Origin: Saprospiraceae bacterium
GTDB taxonomy: Bacteria; Bacteroidota; Bacteroidia; Chitinophagales; Saprospiraceae
Direction: 5' to 3'
Length of the DNA: 64,000 bases
Assembly: GCA_020627535.1 (NCBI GenBank)
Contig: JAHDGU010000009.1
Span: forward strand, 124,001-188,000
Below the pieces are notes generated by a model. It did no database searches. It was given only the letters and a program-made list of their open reading frames with translations, and was not told the DNA's origin. Numbering within the stretch: position 1 is the stretch's first letter; each line of letters begins with the position of its first letter. Shown piece after piece: positions 17,649 through 26,837 of the stretch. The translations under genes and the position numbers were made by a program.

Positions 17649-20139
17649 ATTTCGGTGTTTCGTCTATATAATTTTACTTCAGTGTTGTGTTTGGTTTATT
17701 CGTGGACAGAGCTGTGAATTTGTCGTGATTGACTCAATTAGCAAGCAGGTCATTCCCTACGCGGATTTCCAAGATCTTAAGAGCTCAAGATATTGGACAG
17801 CAGATGATAGAGGTCATCTCATTATTGAGGAGATGAGGTCAGATTCATTGGAACTTGCAGTATTCGCTTTTGGCTACCAGCTCAAGGAAGTAATCGTTGA
17901 TGTGAGCGATCTTAATGGATTCGCATACATAAAGCTCAATAGATTATCGAGAACTCTGAATACTGTTCAGATCACGGCAACGAGGAAGGATATTTTTCGT
18001 ATTAGAAAACTACGTGATACTGAGGACGCTGCCATTTTTGCTGGCAAGCGCAATGAGGTCGTTTTGATGGATCTTGTACAAGCCAATAAGGCGGGTGCAG
18101 TGGCTAGGCAAATTTTTGGCCAGGTCACTGGCTTGAATATCTATGAAGGGAATGATGGAGGATTACAGCTGAATATCGGAGGGCGTGGATTAGACCCAAA
18201 TCGAAGCTCTAACTTTAACATGCGCCAAAACAGCTACGATATTAGCGCAGATGTTCTTGGGTATCCTGAGAGCTATTACTCACCGCCCCCAGAAGGGGTA
18301 CAAGAGATCCAAATCATCAGAGGTGCTAGCTCTCTGCAGTATGGTTCTCAGTTTGGGGGTTTGGTCAATTTTAAGCTGAGAGAATTGCCTAAGCATTATC
18401 AGTGGGGGCTCAAAGCAAATCAAAGCTTCGGATCCTTTGGCCTGCGTAGTAGTTTTGTCAATCCAGCCTATAATTCTAAGAAACTCTCTGTCAATGCTTA
18501 TATAAATTACAAGAGAGGAGAAGGTTATAGAGAATTTTCAGATTTTGAGTCCATTGCAGCTTGGCTGAAGCTTGAATATCGTATCAGTGAGGTTTCAAGG
18601 ATTGAAGCAGAGTATAGTGTCATGGATTATCTTGCCCAGCAAGCCGGAGGCTTGACAGATTTACAGTTTTCGGACAATCCCAGACAGAGTACGCGTGAGC
18701 GAAATTGGTTTGACATCAACTGGAATTTACTCAACTTGAAATATCAGCGTAAGCTTGCCAACCGATCTACGTTTGTCGTAAGCTTATTTGCCCTCTTGGC
18801 AGATCGTAAGGCTTTAGGATTTCGCGGCAATCCAGTTTTTTTGAATGAGAATCCTATCTTGTCTGAAGACGAGCGGTCTCTGGATGGGGGTTACATCCTG
18901 CCACGAGATGCGCTTTTTAGCAATTTCAAAAATTGGGGATCAGAAGTAAAGTATCTCAAGTACTCTTCACTATGTGGTAAGAAGGTCAGTACGTTGATTG
19001 GTGCCAAGTATTATCATGCTAGTAATCTCACACAACAAGGACAAGGATTAGGCGGAGTGGATCCTGTTTTCGTTTTGTCATTTGGACCAGAGCGGCAATA
19101 CCCCAACAGTTCTTTCTTAACTCAGCCCAATCGCAATCTTGCCGTATTCGCCGAGAGTATTTTTTATTTGGGAGCCAAATGGAAAGTCATCCCCGGTCTG
19201 AGATACGAACACATAGTCACGGCAAATAGAGGTGAATATGTATTTAATACTTATGACAATTCTGGAAATATCATCAACTCGACGTGGCTCGAGGAGAATC
19301 AGCGTTTTCAAAGAAGCTTCTTGTTGCTCGGCTTGGGCATGGAGTATCAACTAAGTAAGGACGTTGATCTGCTGATCAACCTTACTGAGAACTACCGATC
19401 CGTGACCTTCAGTGACTTGCGAGTAGTCAATCCTGGTTTCGTCATTGATCCAGACTTGACAGACGAGACGGGTTTCACTATGGACATAGGCGCAAGAGGC
19501 AAGCTAGGTGATTATATTTCCTTTGATATATCAGCGTACTGGGTCAGATATGCCAATAGGATTGGTCTAGTGCTGGATGATAGAGCCAATCGCAAGAGAA
19601 CCAATGTTGGGTCAGCCAATATTCTGGGACTTGAATCTTTGATTGAGATGAAGCCATTACGACTTTTGAAAGCAGTAGATCAGAAGGAGTGGGATCTATC
19701 GGTATTGGCCAATGTATCTTTTGTTGATGCAAGGTATGTTAGCTCACTACAGGCCAATGTCGCCGATAGAGGGGTGGAATTTGTACCTGCAAGAAATCTC
19801 AAGTTAACCACACAAGCAGCCTATAGGAATTTTGGACTCTCAGTCCAATGGACTAGTCTATCTAGCCAGTGGACTGATGCGCAAAACTCATTGGTCCCTG
19901 ATCCAAGTGATCGAAGATTTGGTCTTATTGGTGCCATACCTGCGTATCAAATTTGGGATGTAGATCTAACATGGGATTTTGGACCTCAATTCAAACTCAG
20001 TACGGGAGTCAATAACGCCCTAGGTGCGAATTATTTCACTAGGAGAGCGACGGGATATCCAGGACCTGGTATCATCCCTTCAGATGGTAGAAACTTTTAT
20101 GTAAGTCTGGAATATACTGTTAATAAGTTGAAGCACTAA
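17641..20139 (+). CDS. FecA-like TonB-dependent receptor
   Basis: 832 residues. ATG 17641 gives a good signal peptide (ending FIRGQS); upstream in-frame TTG codons lie inside the previous gene. An N-terminal carboxypeptidase-like domain (about 20-105) is followed by the plug, with TRQIFGQ-type residues VARQIFGQVTGLNIYEGND, GGRGLDPNRSSNFNMRQ and EIQIIRGASSLQYGSQFGG, then a 22-strand barrel ending FYVSLEYTVNKLKH. The plug resembles FecA-type ferric-citrate receptors. It imports an iron chelate across the outer membrane with TonB-ExbBD energy. Last gene of the operon; imelysin and peroxidase neighbours support iron. Confidence 0.92.
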   Translation: MTRFRCFVYIILLQCCVWFIRGQSCEFVVIDSISKQVIPYADFQDLKSSRYWTADDRGHLIIEEMRSDSLELAVFAFGYQLKEVIVDVSDLNGFAYIKLNRLSRTLNTVQITATRKDIFRIRKLRDTEDAAIFAGKRNEVVLMDLVQANKAGAVARQIFGQVTGLNIYEGNDGGLQLNIGGRGLDPNRSSNFNMRQNSYDISADVLGYPESYYSPPPEGVQEIQIIRGASSLQYGSQFGGLVNFKLRELPKHYQWGLKANQSFGSFGLRSSFVNPAYNSKKLSVNAYINYKRGEGYREFSDFESIAAWLKLEYRISEVSRIEAEYSVMDYLAQQAGGLTDLQFSDNPRQSTRERNWFDINWNLLNLKYQRKLANRSTFVVSLFALLADRKALGFRGNPVFLNENPILSEDERSLDGGYILPRDALFSNFKNWGSEVKYLKYSSLCGKKVSTLIGAKYYHASNLTQQGQGLGGVDPVFVLSFGPERQYPNSSFLTQPNRNLAVFAESIFYLGAKWKVIPGLRYEHIVTANRGEYVFNTYDNSGNIINSTWLEENQRFQRSFLLLGLGMEYQLSKDVDLLINLTENYRSVTFSDLRVVNPGFVIDPDLTDETGFTMDIGARGKLGDYISFDISAYWVRYANRIGLVLDDRANRKRTNVGSANILGLESLIEMKPLRLLKAVDQKEWDLSVLANVSFVDARYVSSLQANVADRGVEFVPARNLKLTTQAAYRNFGLSVQWTSLSSQWTDAQNSLVPDPSDRRFGLIGAIPAYQIWDVDLTWDFGPQFKLSTGVNNALGANYFTRRATGYPGPGIIPSDGRNFYVSLEYTVNKLKH

Positions 20140-20184
20140 AAAACACTTGGGCCTTTGTTGCCATGTCGAAGCTAGCTTCAAAAA

Positions 20185-21057
20185 TTATGACTTCCCGCTG
20201 ATCGTGAACTGACTGTTGGCATATTTTTGAAGTTTTGAAAGTTCCTCTGTGATCCAGAAATTCCAGCGAATTTGTTTGCTTGGATCAGCATACACCTCTG
20301 TGTCATATGCCTCTTGCTTCCGACTCCATTCACGATTAACCTGAGAAAAGATCTTGTCGTGTTTTCGATCAAACTCCTTAAAGGAGCGACACTCCTCCTG
20401 AAGTCTCTTGCGCAACTTGCGTGCATAAAGCTCGGTGATATCAAAGTGTATTTGTTCGTGAGCAAGGACAGAGCTATCGCGATGACTGCGCTTGAAATAT
20501 GACAGATCGCAGTGAAATATAGCTTTCACATCTAGTTCAAGATCTGTGCTAAAGGCATCACTATGAGCAGTGTAGTTTATGCTCGAATGTGTGACTGCTT
20601 GGTAAGGTCTACGATCTGCAGATGCCTTGAAATTGGCAATGGTCAGTCGCCGGTCTTTCGACCAAATGATTTCGTCTTCATAGTGCTCAATATTATCGAG
20701 TAAGAAAGCTTCTGATTCGATCTGATGGCAGGTGGACCAGATGTGAGGACCACGATGTTCCTTGATGACAAGGGCATTGGCTCCAATGTCTTGTGCACTG
20801 GCTTTGGCCATCTCGACGACATCGTGATATGCACATCTCACAGACATACCACCTTCTCGCACTGTGATGGTGCCAAGTGATGTGCCGATTTCTTCCTTGA
20901 TTTCTGCGTCGCTGAGGAGGACTATAGTGCCTTCAACAGATTCATCATCGGCGATCTCATGCCTCTCTACCTCGACCACTGGATCACAAGCAGTTATAAG
21001 CAGGATGGAGAGAAAATAGGGCATGCATCTGATCATAGAGCCATCAAGTTTTGTCAT
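20185..21057 (-). CDS. DUF922-like putative zinc-protease lipoprotein
   Basis: About 290 residues with a lipoprotein signal (PYFLSILLITAC). Residues about 85-110 (EMAKASAQDIGANALVIKEH) resemble a small periplasmic BON/DUF4156-like module. The C-terminal half starts IIWSKDRRLTIANFKA and contains SVLAHEQIHFDITELYARKL, where HEQIH is an HExxH zinc motif, as in DUF922. That suggests a metalloprotease facing the periplasm; activity is not established. Start: ATG 21055-21057 is used; ATG 21034-21036 also leaves an intact lipoprotein signal. Converges on the TonB receptor. Confidence 0.75.
   Translation of the reverse strand: MTKLDGSMIRCMPYFLSILLITACDPVVEVERHEIADDESVEGTIVLLSDAEIKEEIGTSLGTITVREGGMSVRCAYHDVVEMAKASAQDIGANALVIKEHRGPHIWSTCHQIESEAFLLDNIEHYEDEIIWSKDRRLTIANFKASADRRPYQAVTHSSINYTAHSDAFSTDLELDVKAIFHCDLSYFKRSHRDSSVLAHEQIHFDITELYARKLRKRLQEECRSFKEFDRKHDKIFSQVNREWSRKQEAYDTEVYADPSKQIRWNFWITEELSKLQKYANSQFTISGKS
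20652..20666 (-). repeat. Variant hairpin TTTGGTCGAAAGACC
   Basis: Stem GGTC/GACC; sense in the DUF922-like gene, encoding IWSKD. Confidence 0.45.
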
Positions 21058-21186
21058 AAGTAGTAAAGTCAAGGACCGACCACAGGGAGATGCAAGTATA
21101 AAACAATCTGTTTGGTGAGATTATTTCATGTTGCTCTATATTAACAGAAGATGACACTGCATCGCAAAAAAGTATCTGACAGCCCC

Positions 21187-21219
21187 TTGTACTGTCACTG
21201 ATCAAGGGCGCTATATTTG
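21187..21219 (+). promoter_or_regulatory. Promoter of the O-antigen-ligase-like gene
   Basis: TTG at 21187-21189, a 22-base gap, TATATTTG at 21212-21219. Transcription would start near 21226, which supports TTG 21249 as the start codon because no in-frame ATG lies between. An inverted repeat CCCTTG/CAAGGG (21184-21208) fills the space between the two elements. Confidence 0.55.
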
Positions 21220-21248
21220 ATCAGTGAAGCTCTTTTCCACCATATTTC

Positions 21249-22532
21249 TTGAGCAGAGGTCTGATTTCTACACTTCGATTTGTAACTGAAGATAGGCCTG
21301 TGGACTCTTTGAATTCAATAGTTGATAGGTACAAGCTTCATCTCTTGGCGATATTACTCTTTGCCCTGCCATATCAGCGGATTTGGAGTGCAGAGTTTCT
21401 GTATGGACTGCAGCCATTTGACTTGCTAGTCTTGCTGGTCTTAGTTCTTTGGGCAATCGTAAGAGCGCAAAAGTCCATTGATCTATGGGACCACTCTTAC
21501 ATCCGCGTGGGAACACTATTCCTGGTAGTTTGTGGATCTTCTGCTCTATACTCCGGTTCCTTTTTGACCAAGGAGATGTTGTCTTTGCTTTATCTAGGGG
21601 CTGTATTTCTATGTGGCAATGATATCGGGCGGACCTGTTCTGTACGCCAGAGGCAAGGAGCCTATCAAGTCTTGGTGATATCGGCCGTCTTGCCTGCAGT
21701 GCTGTGCCTTGCGCTCTACTTGGCCAATTACTTCGGTCTAGAGCATCCATGGATCAGATCCAAAGATGTGGGATACTTCATCATAGGTCATCATCCGCGT
21801 ATCGTGGGTCCGATGCTGTCGAGCTCCATGTTTGCTGCCTATCTTGCCACTATATTGATAGTGATGTGGCAAATGAAAGTTCCTGAGGAACTCTGGAGTC
21901 GCATTTCTTTTTTTACGATACTCCTAGCACTTTTTCTTTGTTTTTCAAAGCTTATGATCCCATTAGCGATCATCGGTTGCTTCATTTTCCTCAGAGGCTA
22001 TGATCTGATCAAGTGGTTGGTGATTGGAATCCTGATTGCCATTTATTTTCTACTGATGACCTTTTTTCCTAGAGCTTCTGTGGGATCTATTGATCATCAG
22101 TATTTTTATCAAGAGGCCACAGTACTGACAGATAATGTCTCGCTATATGAGACGAATTATCATAGGCTAAAACTTATTGCCGCTAAGGCAGTCACAGAAA
22201 GTCGTGGTCTGGGAATAGGTGCAGGTAGGTTTCCAGAGTATATCCAAAAGCTCAAGTCCAAAGCAATACTACTAGACGAGTTTCCTGATTATGATCCGCA
22301 CTCTAGTCTACTTGGGCTAGCAGCGGAATATGGTCTTCTGGCAACAGTTTGTTTTCTCTTTTTTCTTTACACAGGCTGGACGTCATTGGGTCGCTTTAGA
22401 TGGCTAGTACTATTCTATGCCCTTGTAGCGATCCATACGGATATCCACTACATGAGACATTTTTGGTTTTTGCTAGGATTGTTGATGGGTGGACTGTCGT
22501 CCAAATGTCAGTCGACGAGTTCCATCCACTGA
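21249..22532 (+). CDS. O-antigen ligase/polymerase-like membrane protein
   Basis: 427 residues with about eleven transmembrane segments and a large periplasmic loop (about 275-345). The loop ends with the family landmark DPHSSLLGLAAEYGLLA, where the His and the small residues are typical of Wzy_C/WaaL proteins; GLGIGAGRF precedes it. It would polymerise or ligate a lipid-linked glycan on the periplasmic side. No other O-antigen genes are adjacent. TTG 21249 is used as start. The 3' end overlaps the convergent ABC-F gene by 25 bp. Confidence 0.8.
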   Translation: MSRGLISTLRFVTEDRPVDSLNSIVDRYKLHLLAILLFALPYQRIWSAEFLYGLQPFDLLVLLVLVLWAIVRAQKSIDLWDHSYIRVGTLFLVVCGSSALYSGSFLTKEMLSLLYLGAVFLCGNDIGRTCSVRQRQGAYQVLVISAVLPAVLCLALYLANYFGLEHPWIRSKDVGYFIIGHHPRIVGPMLSSSMFAAYLATILIVMWQMKVPEELWSRISFFTILLALFLCFSKLMIPLAIIGCFIFLRGYDLIKWLVIGILIAIYFLLMTFFPRASVGSIDHQYFYQEATVLTDNVSLYETNYHRLKLIAAKAVTESRGLGIGAGRFPEYIQKLKSKAILLDEFPDYDPHSSLLGLAAEYGLLATVCFLFFLYTGWTSLGRFRWLVLFYALVAIHTDIHYMRHFWFLLGLLMGGLSSKCQSTSSIH

Positions 22533-24304
22533 TCTTCAAGCGCTGCCAGATCATCTTTCATCTGGGAGAAGCTCTTAGACAGATCTGTGATTTCCTCGAG
22601 ACTTAGCTGTGGATCAAGCATTCTTTCTTCAAGAGACATTTTTTGATATTCTAGATCTTCAATTTGTCGTTCGAGTTTACGGATTTTATTCTTTTTTTCC
22701 TTGTCTAGTTTGAAGTCCTGCTTAGCGACACTCGGTGCTTCTTTGGTGTTTTCTTTTGTTTTGATCCTATTTTCTCTGCGGTAATCCGTGTATTTCCCAT
22801 TGTAGTCCTTCACTTTACCATCACCTTCAAGGATAAATAAGTGGTCCACAATTTTGTCCATGAAGTAGCGATCATGAGAGATGATGATTGCGCAGCCCGG
22901 AAAGTGTTCCAAATAGTCTTCGAGTATATTGAGGGTGATGATATCGAGATCATTCGTCGGTTCATCAAGTATGAGAAAATTTGGATTGGCCATCAAGATC
23001 TGAAGCAGGTATAGGCGACGACGCTCTCCACCGGATAGTTGCGATGCATAGACGGATTGTTGAGCTCGTGGAAACAGAAATCTCTCGAGTAAGGCCTCAG
23101 CACTCATTTTTTTTCCATTTTTCAATGGGAGGTACTCAGCCACTGATCGGATGACATCTATGACCCTCAGATCTTGCTCAAGCTTCAGGCCCATCTGGGT
23201 ATAGTACCCAAACACGACAGTATCTCCAATGATGACTTTACCTGCATCAGCTTTGAGTTGTCCGGTCATGACATTGACGAGAGTTGTCTTACCAGCCCCA
23301 TTTGCACCGACAATTCCTACTTTCTCGCCTTTTTTGAATTTGTAGTCAAAGAGTTCAAAGAGAAGTTTGCCTCCAAGAGTCTTAGATATGTTATGACACT
23401 CAAGGATCTTGCTACCGAGCCGATGCATGTCTATATCGATGGTGATTTCTCCAAGTTCTTTGGGACCAGTTATTTTTTCCTTTGTCTTGTAGTAGTTGTC
23501 TACACGAGATTTACTCTTGGTTGTCCTTGCTTGAGGAGATCTTCTTATCCACTCGAGTTCTTTATTGAGAAGTTTTTGAATTTTCGTTTTTTCAGATCGT
23601 TCCGTCTCTATTCGTGTTGCGCGTTTTTCGAGAAAGTCGGTGTAGTTTCCAGTGTAATTGATAAATCTACCACGATCAAGCTCTACAATTCGATTGCAGA
23701 TATTGTCCAGAAAATATCTGTCATGTGTCACAATGAGTAATGTGACGCTGGGACTTTTGAGCTGAGTCTCTAGCCATTCGATCATGTCTAGATCAAGATG
23801 GTTTGTCGGTTCATCAAGTATGACGAGATCTGGCTCTTGTGCAAATAATTTTGCCAGTCCAAGTCGTTTCTTTTCCCCTCCGCTAAGGACACCAGTTTTT
23901 TTGTCAAGCTTTGTCAGATTCAGTTTGAATAGAATTTCTTTGAGCTTGGCTTCGACCCGCCAGATATCTTCTGTTTTGGAGGCATCCGATTTTTCGTCAC
24001 TATTGAGCAGTGCATCATGAGTCTCTATGCCTGGTGTGAGGACCGCTGTCCATATCGTCTCCTCAGGATCAAAGGAAGGCTCTTGTTCCAAGAAGCAGAT
24101 TTTAATATTGGGGTTGTACTGTAGCATGTGAATTCCCTCGGAGCTCTCTTGTCCAGTAAGGATGCGCAAGAATGTACTCTTTCCACTACCATTGCGTGCG
24201 ACCATGGCGATTTTATCTCCTTGAGTGATCGTAAGATCCACACTATCGAGCAAAGTTTTTTCACCGCGGGATAGGCTGATGTTTTCGGCAATGAGATAGC
24301 TCAT
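22508..24304 (-). CDS. ABC-F ATPase, Uup-like
   Basis: 598 residues, two ABC domains in one soluble chain with no membrane segment. Domain 1 has RNGSGKSTFLRIL, the signature LSGGEKKRLGLAKL and VILDEPTNHLD; domain 2 has GANGAGKTTLVNV, LSGGERRRLYLLQ and FLILDEPTNDLD. Between them is the ABC-F linker (about 230-290). The C-terminal 70 residues form a coiled coil (KIRKLERQIEDLEYQKMSLE), as in Uup. ABC-F proteins act on the ribosome; Uup also binds DNA through the coiled coil and affects transposon excision and replication restart. Last gene of the 13-gene minus-strand run, 3 bp after thrC. Confidence 0.93.
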   Translation of the reverse strand: MSYLIAENISLSRGEKTLLDSVDLTITQGDKIAMVARNGSGKSTFLRILTGQESSEGIHMLQYNPNIKICFLEQEPSFDPEETIWTAVLTPGIETHDALLNSDEKSDASKTEDIWRVEAKLKEILFKLNLTKLDKKTGVLSGGEKKRLGLAKLFAQEPDLVILDEPTNHLDLDMIEWLETQLKSPSVTLLIVTHDRYFLDNICNRIVELDRGRFINYTGNYTDFLEKRATRIETERSEKTKIQKLLNKELEWIRRSPQARTTKSKSRVDNYYKTKEKITGPKELGEITIDIDMHRLGSKILECHNISKTLGGKLLFELFDYKFKKGEKVGIVGANGAGKTTLVNVMTGQLKADAGKVIIGDTVVFGYYTQMGLKLEQDLRVIDVIRSVAEYLPLKNGKKMSAEALLERFLFPRAQQSVYASQLSGGERRRLYLLQILMANPNFLILDEPTNDLDIITLNILEDYLEHFPGCAIIISHDRYFMDKIVDHLFILEGDGKVKDYNGKYTDYRRENRIKTKENTKEAPSVAKQDFKLDKEKKNKIRKLERQIEDLEYQKMSLEERMLDPQLSLEEITDLSKSFSQMKDDLAALEDQWMELVD

Positions 24305-24307
24305 GGA

Positions 24308-25582
24308 CTAGGTAAATTTTTGGATAAGGTAGATCTTCAATTCGGCGGATGAATTGCTCATTTGTGGCGCACTCACGCTTACCCTTTCGAAGCGCTCGGC
24401 TTGTGCCAATTGTGGTGGTGAGATCTTGGCTTTCTGATTGGCTAAGGGAAATTTTATGGGATGTGCCGTGGCGAGTACTGTTGACCTCCGATGGGACTGC
24501 ATGGCAGCTCTCACACCGACAGCCGTATGCGGGCATAGCTGATAGTCATAGTCCTTGTTGATGACGGTCATAGTTGATAGGGTCTCATCATCCGAGATGC
24601 TAATGGCTGATATATCGGACTGAAGATCATGGAGATTCGGATACATCCACTTGATGCGATCCAGATTGCTTGGAGCAGCTACGTCCATAGCATTTGAGAG
24701 GGTAGGTACGGTATGCTGCTGGAAGATTCTACCAGTCTTGATATACTTCGACGCGGTATCATTGGCATTGGTAGCCAGGATCATATGGGGTAGAGGAATA
24801 CCCATCTTCTTGGCAATCAACCCGGCCGTGATATTGCCGAGATTTCCACTAGGAACTACGAGGACCTCGTCAAGTGCCTTTTTTTGCCACCAAGCAATAT
24901 AGTAGATCATTTGTGGTAGGAGCCTTGCGATGCTAATGGAGTTGGCAGAGGACAGAGATATCCGAGAATGTAAGTCGTGATCTACAAACGCCGCCTTGAC
25001 CATCGCTTGACAATCGTCAAAGGTGCCAGCTATGCGAATCGGATGGATGTTTTTTCCGAAAGCATTTAATTGTTTTTCTTGAATTTTTGATACGCGGCCA
25101 TCTGGGTACAATATGACCACATCTACAGATGGATTATTGTGAAATCCTGCAGCTACCGCACCACCAGTATCGCCACTTGTTGCCGTTAGTACTACGGCCT
25201 TTTGATTTTTCTTCTGCAAGAAGTAGTTGAAGCAGCGAGACATAAATCTTGCGCCAAAATCTTTGAAAGCAAATGTCTCTCCGTGCCAGAGTTCCAGTAT
25301 ACTGAGCTCTGGGCTCAGAGAGATCAGCGGAATGGGAATGTTAAAAGACTCCTCACATATTTTTTTGAGAATGTCATCTGGTATTTCCTTTTCAATAAAT
25401 TTCGATAGGACTAGTTGTGCTAGGTCGGGCACACCCATTTTTCCAATGGAGCGAAGTTCCGTCGCATTGAGTATCGGAATATGTTCTGGCACATAAAGTC
25501 CACCATTCTGAGGCAGACTCTGTAGTACTGCTTTTTCAAAGCTTACAGCGTCGCTACTTCTCTTGGTGCTGACATACTTCAT
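24308..25582 (-). CDS. thrC: Threonine synthase
   Basis: 424 residues. Converts O-phosphohomoserine to threonine with PLP in the cytoplasm. Landmarks: an N-terminal MKYVSTKR...VSFEKAVLQSLPQNGGLYVP, the PLP Lys in HGETFAFKDFGARFM, TATSGDTGGAVAAGF, and the phosphate-binding VVPSGNLGNITAG. The length matches the short bacterial class. It lies one base after the thrB stop; the two form the thrB-thrC pair, with no thrA in the window. Confidence 0.96.
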   Translation of the reverse strand: MKYVSTKRSSDAVSFEKAVLQSLPQNGGLYVPEHIPILNATELRSIGKMGVPDLAQLVLSKFIEKEIPDDILKKICEESFNIPIPLISLSPELSILELWHGETFAFKDFGARFMSRCFNYFLQKKNQKAVVLTATSGDTGGAVAAGFHNNPSVDVVILYPDGRVSKIQEKQLNAFGKNIHPIRIAGTFDDCQAMVKAAFVDHDLHSRISLSSANSISIARLLPQMIYYIAWWQKKALDEVLVVPSGNLGNITAGLIAKKMGIPLPHMILATNANDTASKYIKTGRIFQQHTVPTLSNAMDVAAPSNLDRIKWMYPNLHDLQSDISAISISDDETLSTMTVINKDYDYQLCPHTAVGVRAAMQSHRRSTVLATAHPIKFPLANQKAKISPPQLAQAERFERVSVSAPQMSNSSAELKIYLIQKFT

Positions 25583-25583
25583 A

Positions 25584-26516
25584 TCAGCATTTTACTGTTC
25601 CTTGGTGATTGATAGGAGAGAGATAAGACTTAAATTCTATTTTTTGGTCCCCGAGGTATTTTTCCCATTGGTCTTTGATGAGCCCTGCGATGTGACTATT
25701 TTGAGAAAGAGCAAATATTGCGGGACCTGCACCGCTGATGCTACAGCCAAGTGCGTTTTCTTTTAGTGCTATTTCTTGCAGCTCAGAGAAGTTGGGTATC
25801 AGGTGCTTGCGCTGTGGTTCGATGACGACATCTCGAAGGGATTTTTTGATCAGAGGGAAATCATGACGCTGAAGCCCGAGTAAGAATCCACCAAGATTCG
25901 CGGTTTGCTGGATGTGTTTTTTGAGCGAAAGCTCAGCAGACAATACAGCCCTGCTCTGACTGGTCAAAATCTCCATAGATTGTGACACGATCGTGAAGTA
26001 TAGTCCGTCAGGAGCGATGACACGATGCGTATCCCCAGCTTGACTATCACTCACTAGTTGTATTCCGCCGAGTAAGCAGGGTGCGACATTATCACCGTGA
26101 ATAGCGCCGTCTGCTGCACTCTCTCCTATGATAGCTGGATGCAAAAGCTCTTTTTTGTCTAGAGGTCTGCCGAGAAGTTCATTGGCAAGGACGACTCCGG
26201 CACAAGCGGATGAAGCACTAGATCCTAGTCCAGTACCGATTCCGATTTTTTTGCGGATTTCAATCTCAATCCCTTGTTTGGGTTTGCCGATTTTTTGTAA
26301 AAATTGATCGATTGCCACACCAGCCGTATTTTTTGACCAGACGAGTGGCAGCTTTTTTTGATCACCTGTAATCTTTGTGATTTTGATGCCTTCTGTGCTG
26401 CTTAGTCGACCGAGGATTTCATCTGACACGATATCCACGGCAACACCGAGTATGTCATATCCCACTGCAAGGTTGGCGATGCTTGCGGGTGCACTGACTT
26501 TGAGCCTTGTCGTCAT
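25584..26516 (-). CDS. thrB: Homoserine kinase
   Basis: 310 residues of the GHMP kinase family. It phosphorylates homoserine with ATP for the next enzyme, ThrC. Motif 1 is KVSAPASIANLAVGYDILG; motif 2, the phosphate loop, is GIGTGLGSSASSACAGVV; motif 3 is LGCSISGAGPAIFAL. Stop and next start are separated by one base. Nine bases after the small upstream gene. Confidence 0.95.
   Translation of the reverse strand: MTTRLKVSAPASIANLAVGYDILGVAVDIVSDEILGRLSSTEGIKITKITGDQKKLPLVWSKNTAGVAIDQFLQKIGKPKQGIEIEIRKKIGIGTGLGSSASSACAGVVLANELLGRPLDKKELLHPAIIGESAADGAIHGDNVAPCLLGGIQLVSDSQAGDTHRVIAPDGLYFTIVSQSMEILTSQSRAVLSAELSLKKHIQQTANLGGFLLGLQRHDFPLIKKSLRDVVIEPQRKHLIPNFSELQEIALKENALGCSISGAGPAIFALSQNSHIAGLIKDQWEKYLGDQKIEFKSYLSPINHQGTVKC
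25919..25934 (+). repeat. Variant hairpin TTTTGAGCGAAAGCTC
   Basis: Stem GAGC/GCTC after a run of six T; antisense in thrB (ELSLKK). Confidence 0.5.
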
Positions 26517-26525
26517 GATGCAAAT

Positions 26526-26837
26526 CTACTCTCGTCCCTGCGAATCTGATCTCTTGCGATACTTCAGTTTGGTCGCGTGACGCTGCTTTTGGCGATCCCA
26601 GATCAATTGCGCTAGGCCGAGCGCTATATCGGAGGAGTTGCTCATAGCTAGCACTGACTTGATTTTACTCTCGTAGACATCGAGCCGGTACATCCAGCTG
26701 AATAATAAGTCTGGCTGCTGATCGAGCAACGAGGCGACTCGCTGACGGATATACTCGACCACCTCTTCTTCATTTCGTGCAGAGCTGATCAGGGCTTCTG
26801 AGGCGTTTTGTTCTATGTCAGTGAGGAAACTCTCCAT
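26526..26837 (-). CDS. Small conserved hypothetical protein
   Basis: 103 residues, predicted largely helical. It starts MESFLTDIEQNASEALISSA, has a VEYIRQRVASLLDQQPDLLF segment and ends with a basic tail (DRQKQRHATKLKYRKR). No family recognised. It overlaps the end of the GH3-like gene by 20 bp and stops nine bases before thrB, so it is embedded in the operon and very likely translated. The unusually long overlap suggests translational coupling. Confidence 0.65.
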   Translation of the reverse strand: MESFLTDIEQNASEALISSARNEEEVVEYIRQRVASLLDQQPDLLFSWMYRLDVYESKIKSVLAMSNSSDIALGLAQLIWDRQKQRHATKLKYRKRSDSQGRE

